Source of the DNA: Altererythrobacter sp. TH136 | Lineage (GTDB): Bacteria; Pseudomonadota; Alphaproteobacteria; Sphingomonadales; Sphingomonadaceae | Assembly: GCF_007065885.1 (NCBI RefSeq) | Contig: NZ_CP041409.1 | Location: 124,001-188,000, forward strand | DNA length: 64,000 nucleotides | Direction of reading: 5' to 3' | Part shown: positions 26,851 to 38,217 of the stretch, piece after piece | Layout: each line of letters begins with the position of its first letter | Numbering within the stretch: position 1 is the first letter of the stretch | Translations under genes and position numbers: made by a program | The notes under the pieces: model-generated | Told to the model about the DNA's origin: nothing | The model's database searches: none | The model's input: the letters and a program-made list of their open reading frames with translations, nothing else

Positions 26851-29697
26851 TCAGGCGAGCTTCTTGCCAGCGGCGGTCTTGGGTGCGATCGGATCGTCAG
26901 CGGGCAGGCCCAGCGCGTCGGCGACCAGCGCAGCCTGCTGACGCTCGTGGCGCTTGGCAAACCCGGTGGCGGGGCTGGCCGCCGCCGTCCGCCCGGCATA
27001 GCGCGGCCGCATGCCGGTGTGCCCGGCCTGTTGCAGGGCCGCTTCGATCTGGCTTTCCACAAAAAACCACGCGCCGTTGTTCTTCGGTTCTTCCTGGCAC
27101 CAAACCACTTCCTCCAGGCCGGTCATGCGCTGCAGGCGCACCGCCAGTGGCTCGCCTGGGAAAGGATACAACTGCTCGATCCGCACGATCGACACATCGT
27201 CAATGCCGGCTTCGTCGCGCCGTGCCATCAGGTCGTAAGCCACCTTGCCGCTGCACAACACCAGGCGCCGGACCTTGCCATCAGCGATGTCCAGCCGGTC
27301 CGACAGGATGCGCTTGAAGTGGCTTTGCGAGACGAACTCGTCGGCGCCGCTTCGCGCCATCGGGTGACGCAGCAGCGACTTAGGCGTCATGATCACCAGC
27401 GGCTTGCGGAACGGGCGCAGCATCTGCCGGCGCAGGACGTGAAAATAATTCGCCGGCGAGGTGATGTTGCAGACCTGGAGGTTGTCGTCCGCGCATAGCT
27501 GCAGGAACCGTTCCAGCCGGGCGCTGGAATGCTCCGGCCCCTGGCCTTCGTAGCCATGCGGCAGCAGCAGGACGAGGCCGTTGGCCCGCAGCCACTTCGC
27601 TTCGCCCGCCGCGATGAACTGGTCGATGATGATCTGCGCGCCGTTCGCGAAGTCGCCGAACTGCGCTTCCCACAGCACGAGGCTCTTGGGATCGGCCATG
27701 GCGAACCCGTATTCGAAGCCGAGCACGCCATATTCCGACAGCGGACTGTCATAGACCTCGAACTTGCCGTGCGGCAGTTGGCACAGCGGGATGTACTTGT
27801 GTTCGTCCTTCTGGTCGATCCACACCGCGTGGCGCTGGCTGAACGTGCCGCGCCCTGAATCCTGGCCCGACAAGCGCACCCCGTGCCCTTCGGTCACCAG
27901 GCTGCCGAACGCGAGCGCTTCCGCCGTCGCCCAGTCGAACCCGCCGCCGTTGGCGAACATCTGCCGCTTGGCCTCGAGCACCCGTTCGAGCGTCTTGTGG
28001 ATGGTCAGCCCTTCGGGGACCGTCGTCAGTGTGCGGCCGAGGCTGTCGAACAGCTTCTTGGGGATCGCAGTGTCGACGTTTCGGCGCGCTTCTTCGGAAT
28101 CGCTCGGCTTGCTGAGGCCGGCCCAGCGACCGCCGAACCAGTCGGCTTCGTTGGCGCGATAGTCGGCGGCGCCGGCGAATTCCTCTTCGAGGTGTGCGTT
28201 GAATTCGGCCGCCATGGCATCGGCATCGCCCGGCTTGGTGACCCCTTCGCGCTGCAACCGCTCATCATAGAGCGTGCTGACCTTGGGGTGCTGCTTGATC
28301 GCCGCATACATCAACGGCTGGGTGAAGCTCGGCTCGTCGCCCTCGTTGTGGCCGAAGCGGCGGTAGCACCACATGTCGATCACGATGTCGCGCTTAAAAC
28401 ACTGCCGGAACTCGATCGCCAGCTTGCATGCAAAGGTCACCGCTTCGGGATCGTCACCGTTGACGTGCAGGATCGGCGCCTGGACGCCCTTCGCGACGTC
28501 GGACGGGTAGGGCGAGGAGCGCGCGAACTGCGGGCTGGTGGTGAAGCCGATCTGGTTGTTGATGACGAAGTGGATGCAGCCGCCGATGTTGTAGCCGCGC
28601 ACGCCGGAGAACCCGAGGCATTCCCAAACGATGCCTTGGCCGGCAAACGCCGCATCGCCGTGAATCAGCACCGGCAGGACCTGCTCGTGCTTTTCCAGAT
28701 CACCGCGAACAGCCTGCTGCGCGCGCGTCTTGCCAAGCACGACCGGATCGACCGCTTCGAGATGGCTGGGGTTGGGGACCAGGCTCATGTGCACCTTGAT
28801 CCCGTCGAACTCGCGGTCGGTGCTGGTGCCGAGATGGTACTTCACGTCGCCGGATCCGCCGACATCCTCCGGGTTCGCGCTGCCCCCGGAGAATTCGTGA
28901 AAGATCACGCGGTATGGCTTGGCCATCACGTTCGCGAGAACATTCAGCCGCCCGCGATGCGCCATGCCGTAGACGATCTCGCGCACGCCCTGCTGGCCGC
29001 CGTACTTGATCACGCCTTCCAGCGCGGGGATCATGCTTTCGCCGCCGTCGAGGCCAAAGCGCTTGGTGCCGACGTATTTCTTGCCGAGGAACGCCTCGTA
29101 CTGCTCGCCGCGGATCACCGCCGACAGGATCGCGCGCTTGCCTTCCGGGGTGAAGGTGATGACCTTGTCCGGGCCTTCGATCCGGTCCTGGATGAAGCGG
29201 CGCTCCTCCACGTCGGCGATGTGCATGTACTCGAAGCCGACATGCCCGCAGTAGTTCTTGCGCAGGATGCGCACGAGTTCCGACATGGTCGTCCACTCGA
29301 GACCAAGCGTGCCGCCGAGGTAGAGCGGCCGTTCGAGCGCCGCGCCAGTGAACCCGTGGTACTCAGGAGTGAGATCGGCCGGCAGGTCACGGTGGCTGAG
29401 GTGCAGCGGATCGAGCTCTGCCGCGAGGTGCCCGCGAACCCGGTAGGTGCGCACCAGCAGCATCGCGCGGATCGAGTCTCCGGCAGCCTGCTCCACCGCC
29501 TGGTCGTCCAGCACCTTGCCGGCCTTCGCGGCCGCGGCCTTTACGGCCAGCGTCATCGCCGTGGGATCGAGCGCCTGGGTGAGTTCGTCCTCACTCTCGC
29601 CGCCGACCAACGGCCAGCGCGCGTTGGCCCACGACGGGCCGGGCTGCGGCCCGGACTCGTCCGGCGCCGGCGAGAAATCGTGTGCTTCGTTACCCAT
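26851..29697 (-). CDS. sucA: 2-oxoglutarate dehydrogenase E1
   Basis: A 948-residue thiamine-diphosphate E1 that decarboxylates 2-oxoglutarate and succinylates the lipoyl group of SucB. Signature parts: GMAHRGRLNVLANVMAKPY, HGDAAFAGQGIVWECLGF, INNQIGFTTSP, and the late HGYEGQGPEHSSARLERFL. Length and order match homodimeric alphaproteobacterial E1. It lies 77 bases downstream of sucD on the same strand and 9 bases before sucB. Confidence 0.98.
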   Translation of the reverse strand: MGNEAHDFSPAPDESGPQPGPSWANARWPLVGGESEDELTQALDPTAMTLAVKAAAAKAGKVLDDQAVEQAAGDSIRAMLLVRTYRVRGHLAAELDPLHLSHRDLPADLTPEYHGFTGAALERPLYLGGTLGLEWTTMSELVRILRKNYCGHVGFEYMHIADVEERRFIQDRIEGPDKVITFTPEGKRAILSAVIRGEQYEAFLGKKYVGTKRFGLDGGESMIPALEGVIKYGGQQGVREIVYGMAHRGRLNVLANVMAKPYRVIFHEFSGGSANPEDVGGSGDVKYHLGTSTDREFDGIKVHMSLVPNPSHLEAVDPVVLGKTRAQQAVRGDLEKHEQVLPVLIHGDAAFAGQGIVWECLGFSGVRGYNIGGCIHFVINNQIGFTTSPQFARSSPYPSDVAKGVQAPILHVNGDDPEAVTFACKLAIEFRQCFKRDIVIDMWCYRRFGHNEGDEPSFTQPLMYAAIKQHPKVSTLYDERLQREGVTKPGDADAMAAEFNAHLEEEFAGAADYRANEADWFGGRWAGLSKPSDSEEARRNVDTAIPKKLFDSLGRTLTTVPEGLTIHKTLERVLEAKRQMFANGGGFDWATAEALAFGSLVTEGHGVRLSGQDSGRGTFSQRHAVWIDQKDEHKYIPLCQLPHGKFEVYDSPLSEYGVLGFEYGFAMADPKSLVLWEAQFGDFANGAQIIIDQFIAAGEAKWLRANGLVLLLPHGYEGQGPEHSSARLERFLQLCADDNLQVCNITSPANYFHVLRRQMLRPFRKPLVIMTPKSLLRHPMARSGADEFVSQSHFKRILSDRLDIADGKVRRLVLCSGKVAYDLMARRDEAGIDDVSIVRIEQLYPFPGEPLAVRLQRMTGLEEVVWCQEEPKNNGAWFFVESQIEAALQQAGHTGMRPRYAGRTAAASPATGFAKRHERQQAALVADALGLPADDPIAPKTAAGKKLA

Positions 29698-29774
29698 CGG
29701 GTTTGCCTACCTTCGGTAAGGTAATGCCCCAGCCGGCCCGCCGCTCCCGGGGAGGAGACGCGTGGAGCCTGCCG

Positions 29775-31624
<1,850 letters not shown>

Positions 31625-31763
31625 CTAGGAACAAATCCTTCCGTCGCGCGGGATCGGCCGTCAAAGGCGAAAGCCCGTCCCGCGGGCAGGGGTCGCCTGA
31701 ATTCGAGGCGGACGTAGGCGCGGGGTGTCGCCAATGCAACCGGCAATGGCAGGCAGACTAGCA

Positions 31764-31793
31764 GTTATCTTTGCAAGTGGTTCGCAGTTGCAA
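31764..31793 (-). promoter_or_regulatory. putative promoter of mdh-sucD-sucA-sucB
   Basis: Reading the minus strand, TTGCAA (31793-31788) is followed after 18 bases by GATAAC (31769-31764), each matching the sigma70 boxes at 4 of 6 positions. A second TTGCAA (31776-31771) lies inside the spacer, 11 bases from the first; since the hexamer is its own complement, the pair forms a dyad that a repressor could use. No regulator is identified. Confidence 0.4.
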
Positions 31794-31800
31794 GAACGGG

Positions 31801-33759
31801 TCAACCCGTCGCGCGGAGCCCCGCGGTTTCGCGTTCCTGCGCTAGCAGCATGGCAGCCAGGTAATCGGGCACGGCGCGGCTGAAATAGTAACCTTGTCCC
31901 AGAGTGCATCCGCTCGCCTTGACGGTTCCCACCTGGTCCACGGTCTCGATCCCTTCCGCCACGATCTCCATGCCAAGCTGCGTCCCCATTTCCGCCACCG
32001 CACGGATGATCGCCTGGCTCTTGCGGCCGACGTTGGGTCCGGAGACGAAGCTGCGATCGATCTTGATCTTGCTGAATGGGAACTTGTTGATCGAGCCGAG
32101 CGATGAGTAACCGGTCCCGAAGTCATCGAGCGCGAACTGCACCCCGGCAGCGGACAGGTCGTTGATGAAGTTGGCCGTCGCGAAATCGTCGTCGAGGAAC
32201 AGTCGTTCGGTCACCTCGAGTTCGAGCCGTGACGGGTCGAGGCCAGCTTCACGCAGAGCGGACAGGATCCCGAGTGCCGCGCCAGGCGCCTTGATCTGCA
32301 ACGGCGAAAGGTTGACCGCGACGGTGACGTCCTCGGGCCAGTGAACCGCGGCCCGCGCCGCCTGCGCGGTGATCCAGTTGCCGAGCGTGACGATGACGCC
32401 GGTCTCTTCGGCGACGGGGATGAATTCGTCGGGCTTCAATTCACCCTTTACCGGATGGAACCAGCGAACCAGCGCCTCGAACGTACGGATGCGGCCGCTT
32501 TCAAGGTCGATGATCGGCTGGAAGAAGATCGATAGCTCGTCCCGCTGGATGGCCGCGCGCAATTCCGCCTCGATCTCCCGCCGGCGCACCAGGTTGCGGC
32601 TCATCGACTTTTCGAAAAAGCGGCTGTGGTTCTTGCCGCCGACCTTGGCGTGATACAGCGCGAGGTCGGCCGCCTGCATCAGGCTGTCGAGGTCCACCGC
32701 ATCTTCCGGCAGGATCGCGATGCCCATCGAGCAGGGGACCTCCAGCCGCTCATCGTCGATCCGCATCGGGCGGGTCACGTTGTCCAGCACCTGCGAGGCC
32801 AGACGTTCACACGCATGGCGATCGTCTACCGGGCACATGACGATGAATTCATCGCCGCCGAAACGGGCGATTGTGGCGCCAGCAGGCGCGCTCTCGCGCA
32901 GCCGTTTGGCGACTTCGCTCAGGACTTGGTCGCCCACCGGGTGACCCAGCAGATCGTTGACTTCCTTGAAGCGATCGAGGTCCAGCCAGAACAACGCGAG
33001 CGCTCCTACGTCACTCAGCGTAGGCATTCGTTCGGCCATCGCGTGATTGAGGCCGGCGCGGTTGGCTAGACCGGTGACGACATCGGTCCGGGCGAGCACC
33101 TGCATCCGCTCAGCCAGATGGGCACTGGTTTCGGCCGCGCCGATCGCACTGCGCAAGGTCTGGAACAGGTTATGCACGATTGACCACATCGTCCCCACCA
33201 GCAGCAGCACGATGATCGCCATCGCGAGGTATGCCAGCGTGCCAACCCACAGCGCCGCCAGCACCAGAGGAAGCGCGGTGAGCGACAGTTGCGACAGGGC
33301 AATCGCCGGTCGTCCGGCGTTGCGGGCACAGACGCCCACGCTGTAACCGATGGCGTTCACCAGCATCAGTGCCTGCACGCCGGGTTCGGTGCCCAGAACG
33401 ATCGCGAGGCCGGTGAAGCTGCCCAGCACGGTGGCGTACGCGACGGCCCCGATGGCATAGCGGTGCTCGAGCTTGCTGGTGCTCACCCGATCGTCTGGCG
33501 GCAGGCGAAAAACCAGCCACACGCGCGACATGGCGATGAAGCTCAAGACCATGCAGCTGATGTAGAGCCACGCTTCCTGGCTGACCGAAGCGGCGACGCA
33601 GGTGGAGATCACCGCAATTAAGGTGCCGACGGCCGCCGTGATCGGTTGGGCATAGAGTTTGCGGACCAGCGTGCGACGGACCTGATCGTCGAGCGCATCG
33701 CCGCGATCGAACCACTGTGCGATGAACCGCATCCACCCGACCGCCACGTTCGACCCCAT
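31801..33759 (-). CDS. membrane-bound GGDEF-EAL cyclic-di-GMP protein
   Basis: A 652-residue protein. Residues about 40-195 hold five or six membrane helices, with no sensor family I can name. The diguanylate cyclase domain has an intact GGDEF (301-305); the product-inhibition RxxD before it is not seen. The phosphodiesterase domain has EAL at 428-430 and keeps DDFGTGYSSL and EIVAEGIET, so hydrolysis looks possible. Net activity cannot be predicted. The start may instead be the ATG at 33732 (residue 10). It is transcribed towards mdh but separated by 176 bases, so it is probably its own unit. Confidence 0.95.
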   Translation of the reverse strand: MGSNVAVGWMRFIAQWFDRGDALDDQVRRTLVRKLYAQPITAAVGTLIAVISTCVAASVSQEAWLYISCMVLSFIAMSRVWLVFRLPPDDRVSTSKLEHRYAIGAVAYATVLGSFTGLAIVLGTEPGVQALMLVNAIGYSVGVCARNAGRPAIALSQLSLTALPLVLAALWVGTLAYLAMAIIVLLLVGTMWSIVHNLFQTLRSAIGAAETSAHLAERMQVLARTDVVTGLANRAGLNHAMAERMPTLSDVGALALFWLDLDRFKEVNDLLGHPVGDQVLSEVAKRLRESAPAGATIARFGGDEFIVMCPVDDRHACERLASQVLDNVTRPMRIDDERLEVPCSMGIAILPEDAVDLDSLMQAADLALYHAKVGGKNHSRFFEKSMSRNLVRRREIEAELRAAIQRDELSIFFQPIIDLESGRIRTFEALVRWFHPVKGELKPDEFIPVAEETGVIVTLGNWITAQAARAAVHWPEDVTVAVNLSPLQIKAPGAALGILSALREAGLDPSRLELEVTERLFLDDDFATANFINDLSAAGVQFALDDFGTGYSSLGSINKFPFSKIKIDRSFVSGPNVGRKSQAIIRAVAEMGTQLGMEIVAEGIETVDQVGTVKASGCTLGQGYYFSRAVPDYLAAMLLAQERETAGLRATG

Positions 33760-33805
33760 GGCAATGCGTTAGCCGGAACTTCTCACCACGTGGTTAATGC
33801 AGGGC

Positions 33806-34120
33806 TTACGTACGCCGCGCGAGATATTGCTTGGCCAGTTCGGCGCCGAGCCGCTTGTCGAGTGTGCGGCAGATGGCGGCCCAGCGGTCGCCCGCGGGAT
33901 GGTCTCCGATCTGCCGGGCCCGCTCGGCGTGAGCGTAAGCCACCTGCGCGGCGCCCAGGCCATGGACGGCAAAATGGCGCAGTGCGGCGTGCAACACCTC
34001 CTGCTGCCCGGCGTCAGCGTCATGCGTATCGTTCGCCGCTGACGGGACGGCGCGGCGCGCCAGGACCCGCGCCACGGGCGAGGCGGCGACAGAGCGAGCG
34101 GCGGCGAAGAAGACGGACAT
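33806..34120 (-). CDS. small hypothetical protein
   Basis: A 104-residue protein starting MSVFFAAARSVAASPVARVL, with an Ala/Arg-rich helix and then a helical core (LHAALRHFAVHGLGAAQVAY...RWAAICRTLDKRLG). No signal peptide cleavage site, membrane segment or metal motif is clear. Codon third positions are GC-rich as in real genes here, and the coding sense is more plausible than the overlapping frames. No family recognised. It lies 46 bases upstream of the GGDEF-EAL gene on the same strand. Confidence 0.65.
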   Translation of the reverse strand: MSVFFAAARSVAASPVARVLARRAVPSAANDTHDADAGQQEVLHAALRHFAVHGLGAAQVAYAHAERARQIGDHPAGDRWAAICRTLDKRLGAELAKQYLARRT

Positions 34121-34216
34121 GAAGCGATCCTGCGGTTAGTCAGCCGCGCCGATAGCAGGCCGCTCCTAATGCTTGGTTCGGTGAGAAGGTTACGAGGATG
34201 TTGACCAGAGGCACGC

Positions 34217-34459
34217 TCAGGTCGCGGAGTGCTCAGCCTCGCGTTTTTCCTTCTCGAACCGCAGACAATCGAAAATCTTCGCGCCGGCGAGGAACACCGA
34301 CCCGGTCGCGGCCAGAAACAGCATCTTGCCGCCCCAACCGGGAAACTGCGTCAGGTAGGCCGATCCCCGCTCGATCGCGCCCAAAGCGAGAGCGTAGATG
34401 ATCAGACAAGCCTCAAACCGAGTCTTGATCACGAACAGGCGTTTGATCTTCTGCAGCAT
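34217..34459 (-). CDS. small membrane protein of unknown function
   Basis: An 80-residue protein with a basic N-terminus (MLQKIKRLFVIKTRFEA), two probable membrane helices (ACLIIYALALGAIERG and GKMLFLAATGSVFLAGA) and a charged cytoplasmic tail (RFEKEKREAE). ATG 34459 is preferred; an in-frame start at 34471 adds four residues. I do not recognise the family. It is flanked by gaps of about 100 bases. Confidence 0.7.
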   Translation of the reverse strand: MLQKIKRLFVIKTRFEACLIIYALALGAIERGSAYLTQFPGWGGKMLFLAATGSVFLAGAKIFDCLRFEKEKREAEHSAT

Positions 34460-34577
34460 CGCGTTTTGCACACTCTAACAATGCGGAACCAACCCATCCG
34501 TGCCCGGGCCGGTTGGTCGCACCCGCAAGGGTCATGGTTTGCAGAATGTAAACGCGCGCAAGCGCTCGTCCAGCGCG

Positions 34578-35828
34578 TTAACCCAGTTCGTGCAGGTCCA
34601 GCGCATCCAGCAGTGCATAACGCGCGGCGATGACGTCGGCTGCAAGCGTTTCGTTGCCGATGTCCGCCGGATCGATCTGCTCGGGCCAGGTGCGCGCGAT
34701 TACGCCTTCGATCAACGCGGCCTTCGCCTCGTTCAAGAGGAAACGCGGGTCGACAACGGCGGGATCGGCCACGACGCGCAGGCGCAGGCAGGCCGGCCCG
34801 CCGCCGTTTGCCATCGACTGGCGCACGTCCACGGGCAGCACGCGGCGGATCGGGCCATTCCCGTCGGTCATTCGCGCAAGCCATGCGGAGACGGCTGCGC
34901 TCTCGATACATTCCATGGGAACGATGAGGCCGGTCTCGCCGTCGGGCAAGGTAACCAGTTGAGCGTTGAACAGGTAGGTCCGCACCGCTTCCGCGAGCGA
35001 AACGGCGGACGATGGCACCTCGACGAGTTCCAGTTGGGGAAATGCCTCGCGGATTGCCAGATATGCCCGGTCGGGTTCGGCAAACGCTTCGGCGTGCGTG
35101 AACAGCACCCGTGCATTGGCGACCGCGACCACATCGTTGTGGAACGCGCCCGCGGCGATGGCGGCAGGATTCTGCTCGATGAACAGCGTGCGCCGCGGGT
35201 CCAGGCCATGCAGCCGCGCCACCGCCCGGCTCGCCTGCTCGTGCTGGCGCGCGGGGAAGGGGCCACCAGCTCGCCCGTAGACGAAGATCTCCACCCCCGC
35301 TTGCGCGTGACCATCGCACAAGCGCATGTGATTGGCGGCGCCCTCATCGCCAAAGCTCGGCGGAATGGGTGGGTGCAGGATGAAATGGGCCGGATCGGCA
35401 AACGCGAGCGCCAGCTGGCGCGCCGTGTCCGGCCATTCCTGCGCCCGGTGCGGCATGGTCACCAGGTTCGCAGGCGTCAGGTGGCAGCGCTGGTCGGCTG
35501 TGTCAGGTGCCGGGCTGACCGTCGCAGCATTGGCTGTCCACATCGCGGATGCGGACCACGCGGCAGCGGTGAGGCCGCGCGCCGTAGCGGGTTCCGCGCC
35601 GAGCCGGGCGAGGTATTCGCCGTTCGGGCGAGGGAGGGGGAGCAGGAACCCTTGTGCCAGTCCCAGCGCAAGGTTGTGCCGCATCTTGGCGAGCCCCTGC
35701 AGCGCCGCGGCGCGGGGGTGGCTGACGTCGCCCGAATGCGCCGTCGCCGCCAGATTGCCAAGGCTGAGCCCGGCGTAGTTGTGGCTGGGCCCCACGATCC
35801 CGTCAAAGTTGATCTCGGTCAGTCGCAT
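34578..35828 (-). CDS. astB: N-succinylarginine dihydrolase
   Basis: A 416-residue enzyme of the arginine succinyltransferase pathway, converting N2-succinylarginine to N2-succinylornithine, CO2 and two ammonia. It begins MRLTEINFDGIVGPSHNYAG, a family hallmark, and has the candidate catalytic Cys347 in MANGGGPACLRL. Slightly shorter than E. coli AstB (447). It lies 10 bases after astA, in one operon with the M20 hydrolase. astC and astD are not in the window. Confidence 0.97.
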   Translation of the reverse strand: MRLTEINFDGIVGPSHNYAGLSLGNLAATAHSGDVSHPRAAALQGLAKMRHNLALGLAQGFLLPLPRPNGEYLARLGAEPATARGLTAAAWSASAMWTANAATVSPAPDTADQRCHLTPANLVTMPHRAQEWPDTARQLALAFADPAHFILHPPIPPSFGDEGAANHMRLCDGHAQAGVEIFVYGRAGGPFPARQHEQASRAVARLHGLDPRRTLFIEQNPAAIAAGAFHNDVVAVANARVLFTHAEAFAEPDRAYLAIREAFPQLELVEVPSSAVSLAEAVRTYLFNAQLVTLPDGETGLIVPMECIESAAVSAWLARMTDGNGPIRRVLPVDVRQSMANGGGPACLRLRVVADPAVVDPRFLLNEAKAALIEGVIARTWPEQIDPADIGNETLAADVIAARYALLDALDLHELG

Positions 35829-35838
35829 GATTTCGGCC

Positions 35839-36855
35839 CTATCTCAGGACGCTCCACACCTCGTCCCCTTCGCCGACACCGAGCAAGGCCGCTGACAGGC
35901 GATCGATCTCGATGGTCCCGTCAGGGTGCAGATCGCGCATCCCGAACGCAGCGCGAAAGGTGCCGAGGGTGCCGGTCGCGAGGATCGCCCGCTCTCCGAT
36001 ATCGAGGTTGGCATTGATCACCTTGCCCGGACGGGCGTCGCGCACCGATCGAACATCATTGGTGCGGGCGGTCATCGTGGGGCCGCCGTCGAAGATGTCG
36101 ACATACCCATCGGCGCGAAAGCCTTCTCCTTCCAGCATCCGCATGGCCGCGCGCCCGCTGGGGTGCGGCACGCCGATCGCTGTGCGCGCGTCCTCGTCAA
36201 GCATCGCGACATACACCGGATGCTTGGGCATCAGGTCGGCGATGAACTGGTTACCGTTGATGGCGTTGAAGTAGTCCGCTTCCTGGAACGTCATCCCGAA
36301 AAACCGGCCCGCCACCCCGTCCCAAAAAGGTGAGCCGCCGCGCTCATCGATGATCCCGCGCAGTTCGGCCAGGATGCGATCGGCAAACCGTTCGCGGTGC
36401 ATGGCGATGAACAGGTACCGGCTGCGGGCGAGCAGCAGGCCGAACCCTCCCGCACGCTGGCTGGGATGGAGGAACAGCCCGCCGACCTCGCTCGATCCCT
36501 CAAGATCGGTCACCAGGCTCAACAGGTCGGCGCGGACGGTGCGCTGCAGTTCCTGCGAATGCTGGGTCAGCGTGTTCAGGCGATAGGAATAGAACGGCCA
36601 GCGCTGCCCGACCTGGGTCATCAACTGGCACGTGCCGCGAACGTCGCCGGTGTCGCTGTCTTCCAGCACCAGCACGAACTGTTCGTCGGCCAGCGTGTCT
36701 TCGCCGCGCTGGAACGCCGCCTCGGTCCGCTCGAGCTTGTCGGAAAGCGCCTTGCGGTCGGGCGGCAGATTGGTGAACCCGCCGCCGGTCAGCTTGGCCA
36801 TCTCGTACATCGGTTCAAGATCACCGGGATGCGCCGCGCGCAGTCTGAAGGTCAA
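35839..36855 (-). CDS. astA: arginine N-succinyltransferase
   Basis: A 338-residue acyltransferase that makes N2-succinylarginine from arginine and succinyl-CoA, the first AST step. It shows FRLRAAHPGDLEPMYEMAKL and GLFLHPSQRAGGFGLLLARS. It starts at TTG (36855): this overlaps the upstream stop (TTGA) and has AGGAG seven bases before it, an excellent Shine-Dalgarno. Clearly translationally linked to the M20 gene. Confidence 0.97.
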   Translation of the reverse strand: MTFRLRAAHPGDLEPMYEMAKLTGGGFTNLPPDRKALSDKLERTEAAFQRGEDTLADEQFVLVLEDSDTGDVRGTCQLMTQVGQRWPFYSYRLNTLTQHSQELQRTVRADLLSLVTDLEGSSEVGGLFLHPSQRAGGFGLLLARSRYLFIAMHRERFADRILAELRGIIDERGGSPFWDGVAGRFFGMTFQEADYFNAINGNQFIADLMPKHPVYVAMLDEDARTAIGVPHPSGRAAMRMLEGEGFRADGYVDIFDGGPTMTARTNDVRSVRDARPGKVINANLDIGERAILATGTLGTFRAAFGMRDLHPDGTIEIDRLSAALLGVGEGDEVWSVLR

Positions 36856-38054
36856 CGCAAGTCTCCTGAAGCCAGGCGGCTCAGCACCAGAGCCGAGAGC
36901 GCCGCCCGCTCTGCCAGGCTGGACACAATCATGAATTCGTCAGGCGAATGGATCGCGCCGCCACGCACGCCCATCGTATCGACCACCGGCACGCCGCAGG
37001 CCGCGATGTTGTTGCCATCGCAAACACCGCCCGATGATTGCCAGCCGATCGGTTGCCCCAGTTTCGCACCGCACTCGCGGACCAGGTTGAATAACTTGTG
37101 CGCCTGGGAGCTGACGGGTTTGGGTGGGCGGGTGATCCCGCCATGGAGCGACAGAGACACCTCGTGCCGGGTCTTCACATCATCCAGCAAAACATTGAGT
37201 TCCTGACCAAAAAGTTCTGCCGACTCGGTGGTCTTGGGCCGGATGTTGAACCGCAGGACCGCGTGATCCGGCACCACGTTATTCGCCGATCCGCCCTCAA
37301 TGCGGGCAGGGTTAACCGACAGTTCGCCATGGCCCAGCGCCTTCAAGCGCACCGCAAGGTCGGCCGCCGCGACAATGGCGTTGCGGCCCTCGTGCGGGTT
37401 GCGCCCGGCATGGGCCGATTTGCCGGTCACCACGATGCTGAAATTCCCGCTCCCGCCTCGATCGTAGGCGAGGGTGCCGTCGGGCAGAGCTGATGGCTCA
37501 TACGTCAAAGCGGCATGCTTGCCCCGTGCGAGTTCGGCGATCAGTGCGGACGAGGACATCGAACCGGTCTCCTCATCCGAATTGATCATGACGTCATAAC
37601 CGATCGCCTGCGCGCCGTCGGTGCGCTCAAATGCTTGCAGCGCATGCAGAATAACCGCGATGCCGCCTTTCATATCCGCTAGCCCGGGGCCATTCACGGT
37701 GTCGTCATCGATATCTCGCTGGTACTGGAACGGGTGATCCGGGGGAAACACGGTGTCCATGTGGCCCGTCAGCAGGACCCGGCGGTCCGCGTCAGGCCGG
37801 ACCCGCGCCACGAGGTGCCGCCCGTGCGATTTCTGCACCTCGTTACCCGCCGCATCGACTACCGTCACTGGTGCCGGCTCCATCAGGGCGACCTCTCCGG
37901 GCAGCGACGCGAAGGCATCGGCAAGGACCAGCGCCTGTTGCGCCAGCCCTTCAAGATTAGCGGTGCCGGTGTTGATCGCACTCCAGGCCCGCGCCTGGGT
38001 CAGCATCTCTGACGCATCGAACGCGCCGGCGAAGTGTTCGGCCAATTGTTTCAT
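36852..38054 (-). CDS. M20-family metallohydrolase of the ast operon
   Basis: A 400-residue M20 amidohydrolase (ArgE/DapE/carboxypeptidase G2 type). Zinc-site motifs are visible: LTGHMDTVFP, GPGLADMKGG, NSDEETGS and the late GGAIHSPDEF. The dimerisation domain carries SAHAGRNPHEGRN. ATG 38054 has AGGAG nine bases upstream; an in-frame TTG at 38060 is less likely. First gene of the ast run. Because it is coupled to astA and astB and no astE (a different family) is seen, it may hydrolyse N-succinylglutamate or a related N-acyl amino acid; this is inference. Confidence 0.93.
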   Translation of the reverse strand: MKQLAEHFAGAFDASEMLTQARAWSAINTGTANLEGLAQQALVLADAFASLPGEVALMEPAPVTVVDAAGNEVQKSHGRHLVARVRPDADRRVLLTGHMDTVFPPDHPFQYQRDIDDDTVNGPGLADMKGGIAVILHALQAFERTDGAQAIGYDVMINSDEETGSMSSSALIAELARGKHAALTYEPSALPDGTLAYDRGGSGNFSIVVTGKSAHAGRNPHEGRNAIVAAADLAVRLKALGHGELSVNPARIEGGSANNVVPDHAVLRFNIRPKTTESAELFGQELNVLLDDVKTRHEVSLSLHGGITRPPKPVSSQAHKLFNLVRECGAKLGQPIGWQSSGGVCDGNNIAACGVPVVDTMGVRGGAIHSPDEFMIVSSLAERAALSALVLSRLASGDLR

Positions 38055-38103
38055 CTGCAACCGCTCCTAGCGAGGTCGGCGCTGCCGTCCAACCCGGGCG
38101 ATG

Positions 38104-38132
38104 TTGCATTGCGCTGCGTGCTTGGCCATAGG
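38104..38132 (+). promoter_or_regulatory. weak promoter candidate for malate synthase
   Basis: TTGCAT (38104-38109) and CATAGG (38127-38132) are spaced by 17 bases upstream of glcB. Box matches are partial. An 8-bp inverted repeat lies downstream at 38173-38195. Confidence 0.25.
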
Positions 38133-38172
38133 CGCCGCTCGCTTCCTCCCCGGACGACAGATTACGAATAGC

Positions 38173-38195
38173 ACGCACGCGATTCTTGCGTGCGT
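38173..38195 (+). promoter_or_regulatory. 8-bp inverted repeat upstream of glcB
   Basis: ACGCACGC (38173-38180) and GCGTGCGT (38188-38195) flank a 7-base spacer, ending 22 bases before the glcB start. It could be an operator for glyoxylate or acetate control, or a leader hairpin. It lies in the 163-base divergent gap between the ast operon and glcB. Confidence 0.4.
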
Positions 38196-38217
38196 CCTTC
38201 TGACAGGTGAGGGTGAC

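Noticed and set aside
27883-29724. 613-codon + strand frame antisense to sucA
   Set aside because: Antisense shadow of a certain gene; Val/Asp/His-rich with no domain.
29698-29774. A hidden or shortened sucC between sucD and sucA
   Set aside because: Only 77 bases are available and no part of an ATP-grasp beta subunit is seen there or at the mdh-sucD overlap.
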